Assembly: GCF_009617895.1 (NCBI RefSeq)
Contig: NZ_BLAW01000001.1
Coordinates: forward strand, 1,851,001 to 1,915,000
DNA length: 64,000 nucleotides
Source of the DNA: Prolixibacter sp. SD074
Lineage (GTDB): Bacteria > Bacteroidota > Bacteroidia > Bacteroidales > Prolixibacteraceae
Direction of reading: 5' to 3'
Positions 61,136 through 64,000 of this stretch are shown in pieces (position 1 is the stretch's first letter; the number at the start of each line of letters is the position of its first letter). Both the position numbers and the translations under genes were made by a program. The notes under the pieces are model-generated. The model was not told the origin of the DNA, searched no databases, and saw nothing but the letters and a program-made list of their open reading frames with translations.

Positions 61136-62140
61136 TCACCACCACATCTTAAATGGCCGATAATCTTCGATGCCCAGAATATGTTTCTGCAACTTGTAGC
61201 ATTCGAGTTTTACCAAATGTTTGTAGCTAACCGATCGGTTCAGCGTCCGGTGTTTAATGGTTTCCTGCAAACGCTCTTCAAATGCTTTCACAAAAATCTT
61301 CTTCCCGTTAGGTTTTAGCACGACCCGGTTAACGGCATCTTCAAAATGACGGGCTTGCAGCTCTTTTTTATTCAACAGTTTAAAAATAACGCGGTCGACG
61401 AGCAATGGTTTGAAGATCTCAGCCAGGTCAAGCGAAAGCGAAAACCGACGCTCACCAGGCTGGTGCAGAAAGCTTACAGTCGGGTTAAGTTGGGTTTGAT
61501 GAATAGCCCTCAATGCCTGACTATAGCACATCATATTACCAAACGATATTAACGCATTCACTTCATTTTGCGGTGGACGGTAGGTTCGTCCACTCATACT
61601 AAAGTCGTTAATGATTAACTCGAAGGCTTCGTAATAAATTTTCCGGATGTTCCCTTCCACTCCCATCAGCTCGTCGATGGCAGTGGTTTGCGGAATACGG
61701 GAGGCATACCCTTCCATGATGTCGATAATGGGCACCAAGTCTTTGCCCCGGCTGTTGTAATAGCGCAGGTTCTTCAACATGTTATGCGCTGCGCCTGTCA
61801 GTATTTGCTGGGCTATCACCTGCCGCTTTAGTTTGTTTTGCTGCACCTTAACCTGCGCAATCAGCATTTTCCCCGACAGGAGACTGTCGCGCGGCATAAA
61901 CGAACCGGTGTAATTTTCGTAGTAATCGAAAAAATGGACGGGAATTTGCTGCTGCCCCAGGAAATTATACAACGCTGCATTGGCATCAAGGTTGCCAAAA
62001 CAGTACAACTCCTCTACGTTTTCCACGGGAAGAAAACGGGGCTTTTGTTCGTTTCCGTCCTCATCGCATGGTGTAAACTTCAACGTGTTATCACGGCGTT
62101 GCAGCCGGCCGGGGTTGAATAGGTAGTAGGTGCGTTTCAT
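61136..62140 (-). CDS. cas1: Cas1 integrase (type I-B)
   Basis: The 334-residue protein has the catalytic set E162 ([13 protein letters not shown]), H226 ([13 protein letters not shown]) and D238/E241 ([13 protein letters not shown]). Length and the start [18 protein letters not shown] fit type I-B Cas1. It integrates new spacers with Cas2, with Cas4 trimming and PAM selection. Both intergenic gaps around it hold four-helix-bundle insertions. Confidence 0.95.
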   Translation of the reverse strand: MKRTYYLFNPGRLQRRDNTLKFTPCDEDGNEQKPRFLPVENVEELYCFGNLDANAALYNFLGQQQIPVHFFDYYENYTGSFMPRDSLLSGKMLIAQVKVQQNKLKRQVIAQQILTGAAHNMLKNLRYYNSRGKDLVPIIDIMEGYASRIPQTTAIDELMGVEGNIRKIYYEAFELIINDFSMSGRTYRPPQNEVNALISFGNMMCYSQALRAIHQTQLNPTVSFLHQPGERRFSLSLDLAEIFKPLLVDRVIFKLLNKKELQARHFEDAVNRVVLKPNGKKIFVKAFEERLQETIKHRTLNRSVSYKHLVKLECYKLQKHILGIEDYRPFKMWW

Positions 62141-62150
62141 AGCATTTGAT

Positions 62151-62730
62151 TTGTTGATGTGCTAATTTGTTGATGTGCTAATTTGTTGATGTGCTAATTT
62201 GTTGATGTGCTAATTTGTTGATGTGCTAATTTGTTGATGTGCTAATTTGTTGATGTGCTAATTTGCTGATGTGCTAATGGGCCGAATGCTTTTGGGCGGT
62301 ACTTATTATTTTGCTTAATAGTTTTTGTATCGATATTAGTTGCGCAATAAGCTCTTCCGATGAAGGATAATGTTGACTTTTGTTGCATAGTGTTAACCAA
62401 TATTCAGTTTCGCAAGCTTCTTTGGCTGCAATTTTTAGTTTATGAATAAAATCAGCTCTGCTTTCCGATGATTGCGCTTCATGAATATTTGCACCAATTG
62501 ATGTTCCGGAGCGCAATAGCTGCCTGCCAATAACATATTTCTTTCGCTGTTCCAATTCTTCACTGAATTCTATTACAGCCAAAGCAAAATCCACACTTTT
62601 TTCCACTATTACATTCTTACTTCCCATTTTATTTCTGCATTTGTCAAATCATCCCATTACCACATCAGCAAATTAGCACATCAGCACATCAGCAAATCAA
62701 CACATCAACACATCAGCAAATCAGCAAATT
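62151..62730. repeat. Inverted arrays of 16-bp repeats flanking the second four-helix-bundle gene
   Basis: The left arm is TTGTTGATGTGCTAAT repeated eight times without a gap (62151-62278; the last unit has one C). The right arm (62660-62730) is a looser set of the complementary words (ATCAGCAAATT, AGCACATCAGCA, CAACACATC). The stop codon of the bundle gene lies in the first left unit. Confidence 0.85.
62274..62627 (-). CDS. S23/IVS-type four-helix-bundle protein between cas4 and cas1
   Basis: The 117-residue protein has the family core IGRQLLRSGTSIGANIHEAQ followed by SSESRADFIHKLKIAAKEAC and ETEYWL. It is clearly a different subfamily member from the gene at 60688, so the two are separate arrivals, not a local duplication. 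Flanked by inverted 16-bp repeat arrays and in the same direction as the cas genes. Confidence 0.88.
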   Translation of the reverse strand: MGSKNVIVEKSVDFALAVIEFSEELEQRKKYVIGRQLLRSGTSIGANIHEAQSSESRADFIHKLKIAAKEACETEYWLTLCNKSQHYPSSEELIAQLISIQKLLSKIISTAQKHSAH

Positions 62731-62733
62731 CCC

Positions 62734-63252
62734 TCATTCTCTAATTGCCTCCTCCCCGCTGTAGCAGAAATCGTAATAACTGCAATTTTTACATCTGGGT
62801 TTGTTTAATAACGGCGGACATTTTTTCTGATGAATTAATTGCTCTATTCTGTCGAGTAACTCGCAGAGAAAAACCCGATCAGGTTCACTTAAAAGCACTT
62901 CTTCTGTCTTATGTTCTTTTGGATATTCCAGAATACCTGTCACCCCTTCAACTCCAGCTTGCTCAAGTAAGTAGATGTAATATTTCACCTGCCATTTGTG
63001 TGACACAAAAAGCTGGCTCGACTTTTTAATTTCATGAATTACTTTATCCTTATGATCAAAATAATCGATTTTGACTGGCCCTATTTCTACTTCCTTGTAA
63101 CGATCAGTTCGCTGTGTATACGAGGTTTCGTGAATTAATTTGCCTTCATAAACCGTATCGCTGCTCTGCTCCATGTTGATGCTGTTGGCAAATAACCACA
63201 ACTGTCGATGACAATTAAAATAATAATGAATATGGGTTCCTGTAACTTGCAT
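62734..63252 (-). CDS. cas4: Cas4 nuclease
   Basis: The 172-residue protein has four cluster cysteines, one at CHRQLWLF (C15) and three in PRCKNCSYYDFC, for a 4Fe-4S cluster. The RecB-type nuclease core is KIDYFDHKDKVIHEIKKSSQ (D, E-x-K) and QVKYYIYLLEQ. Cas4 processes prespacers and selects PAM-bearing ones. It is 2 bp from the cas3 stop. Confidence 0.93.
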   Translation of the reverse strand: MQVTGTHIHYYFNCHRQLWLFANSINMEQSSDTVYEGKLIHETSYTQRTDRYKEVEIGPVKIDYFDHKDKVIHEIKKSSQLFVSHKWQVKYYIYLLEQAGVEGVTGILEYPKEHKTEEVLLSEPDRVFLCELLDRIEQLIHQKKCPPLLNKPRCKNCSYYDFCYSGEEAIRE

Positions 63253-63254
63253 AG

Positions 63255-64000
63255 CTAAAGAATTATTGCAGGTTCTCCTGTTTCTGAAAGGCCAAATTCA
63301 TAATTATAAATACTATCTTCATCCCAATGGCTAAGGTAGTACATGCCCATACGCTCTTCGCCATGGACATTTTCCATTAATTGTTTCATGCTCTTTGAAT
63401 AAGTCATTAATGAAATAGTAAATTGACTCATAATGCCCTGAAGTTTTTTCAATTCTGTTTTGACGGCAATAAAGTCATCGTCCTTTTGTTGAATAAGTTG
63501 TTCATAAAGAGCAAAAACGGCTTCTCCTGAAATGGTTTCATCATCTGTATTTACAATTCCGTATTGTACTAAAAACTGCACTTCTTGCCTGGTAATATTT
63601 CGCTCCGTCTGATTGGTTCCGGGCACATAAACGGGAAGAGGCATTGGAATAAAAACCGATGTGCTTTGTTGATTTATTATCTGAAAGTTCTGGTCCACTT
63701 CGGGAAAGTCAAGCATTCTCAAATTATTCTGAAAATCAGAAAAACCAGTTTGATAAACCCGATCGTTTTGTCTATCTATTTTTTCCATTACCCGATCATA
63801 CATCAAATCAAAATCTTTCGACTGCAATATTTCCCGTTCCAAGCCCGACAATTCATTTTGCATGAGTTGAAATCGTTTATCTCCTTCATAAAGGACCTTG
63901 GCATCGTCGCAATTGAACAGATATAATTTGCTGGCAGTTTTATTTACATTTCGATTAATACGACCAGCTAATTGCTCATCACTATCAACCAGCGATTGAT
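63255..64000 (-). CDS. cas3: Cas3 helicase-nuclease, C-terminal part
   Basis: The frame is open to the right edge of the window, so only about the last 248 residues are visible. SLVDSDEQLAGRINRNVNK is helicase motif VI of Cas3 (xxQxxGRxNR), followed by KLYLFNCDDAKVLYEGDKRF, as in type I-B Cas3. The first ATG inside the window (63863) is internal. The HD nuclease domain and the Cascade genes lie beyond the edge. Confidence 0.88.
   Translation of the reverse strand, partial: QSLVDSDEQLAGRINRNVNKTASKLYLFNCDDAKVLYEGDKRFQLMQNELSGLEREILQSKDFDLMYDRVMEKIDRQNDRVYQTGFSDFQNNLRMLDFPEVDQNFQIINQQSTSVFIPMPLPVYVPGTNQTERNITRQEVQFLVQYGIVNTDDETISGEAVFALYEQLIQQKDDDFIAVKTELKKLQGIMSQFTISLMTYSKSMKQLMENVHGEERMGMYYLSHWDEDSIYNYEFGLSETGEPAIIL

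Noticed and set aside
60688-62627. Diversity-generating retroelement (the bundle proteins resemble Avd)
   Set aside because: No reverse transcriptase, template repeat or variable repeat is visible near either gene.

Overview
The window looks like a chromosomal accessory region of an AT-rich member of the Bacteroidota (inference; perhaps a marine or sediment Marinilabiliales-type organism). Supporting signs are TAnnTTTG-type promoter motifs, Bacteroidota-style tyrosine integrases, a DUF3853-like protein, small S23-type four-helix-bundle genes and a DUF2141 protein. Most of the window is mobile DNA or defence DNA.

Left part (1-10 kb): the end of a DUF2141 gene; a membrane class III nucleotidyl cyclase tail to tail with an HD-PycTM (DUF5706) protein, which is a Pycsar-like pair; a large outer-membrane barrel protein whose N-terminal phosphoesterase-like domain has lost its metal ligands; a broken plasmid Rep gene followed by about seven 22-bp iterons; a HigA-like repressor; and a complete hipBA module with two operator-like palindromes.

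Defence block (10.2-23.4 kb): an AbiGi-like gene and a 1079-residue protein with a PD-(D/E)xK-like N-terminus and helical repeats, then a 213-residue unknown gene paired with a TIR-like effector. Similar structured intergenic modules lie before the large gene and before the 213-residue gene, which suggests cassette-like mobility. Three head-to-tail 2509-bp copies of an IS91-type element (tyrosine recombinase plus HUH transposase) split the block.

Mobilisable element (about 23.5-31.05 kb): orphan MazE-like gene, small membrane protein, relaxase, MobC, putative oriT, toprim primase, VirE-type ATPase, candidate small RNA, DUF3853-like protein, unknown protein and integrase. It ends at an orphan 3' half of a tRNA gene (probably tRNA-Pro), which is the likely attachment junction.

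Housekeeping and stress block (31-40.3 kb): NADH dehydrogenase/SQR-like flavoprotein, 2-Cys peroxiredoxin, Dps-like ferritin and a katG deletion relic; then a MarR-controlled EmrAB/TolC-type efflux operon whose tolC signal peptide is interrupted by an IS1595-family element.

CRISPR-Cas (40.4-64 kb): hand counting gives about 286 repeats and 285 spacers. The array is transcribed leftward from a leader next to cas2. A second, different IS1595-family element sits in one spacer and separates the 222 leader-distal repeats from the 64 leader-proximal ones. The adaptation genes read cas3 (partial), cas4, cas1, cas2, as in type I-B. Between cas4 and cas1, and again between cas1 and cas2, lies a small four-helix-bundle gene flanked by inverted arrays of short tandem repeats. 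These look like IVS-type insertions into a cas operon and are the least expected structure in the window. The array records repeated sampling of related invaders (variant, overlapping and opposite-strand spacers) and internal block duplications.
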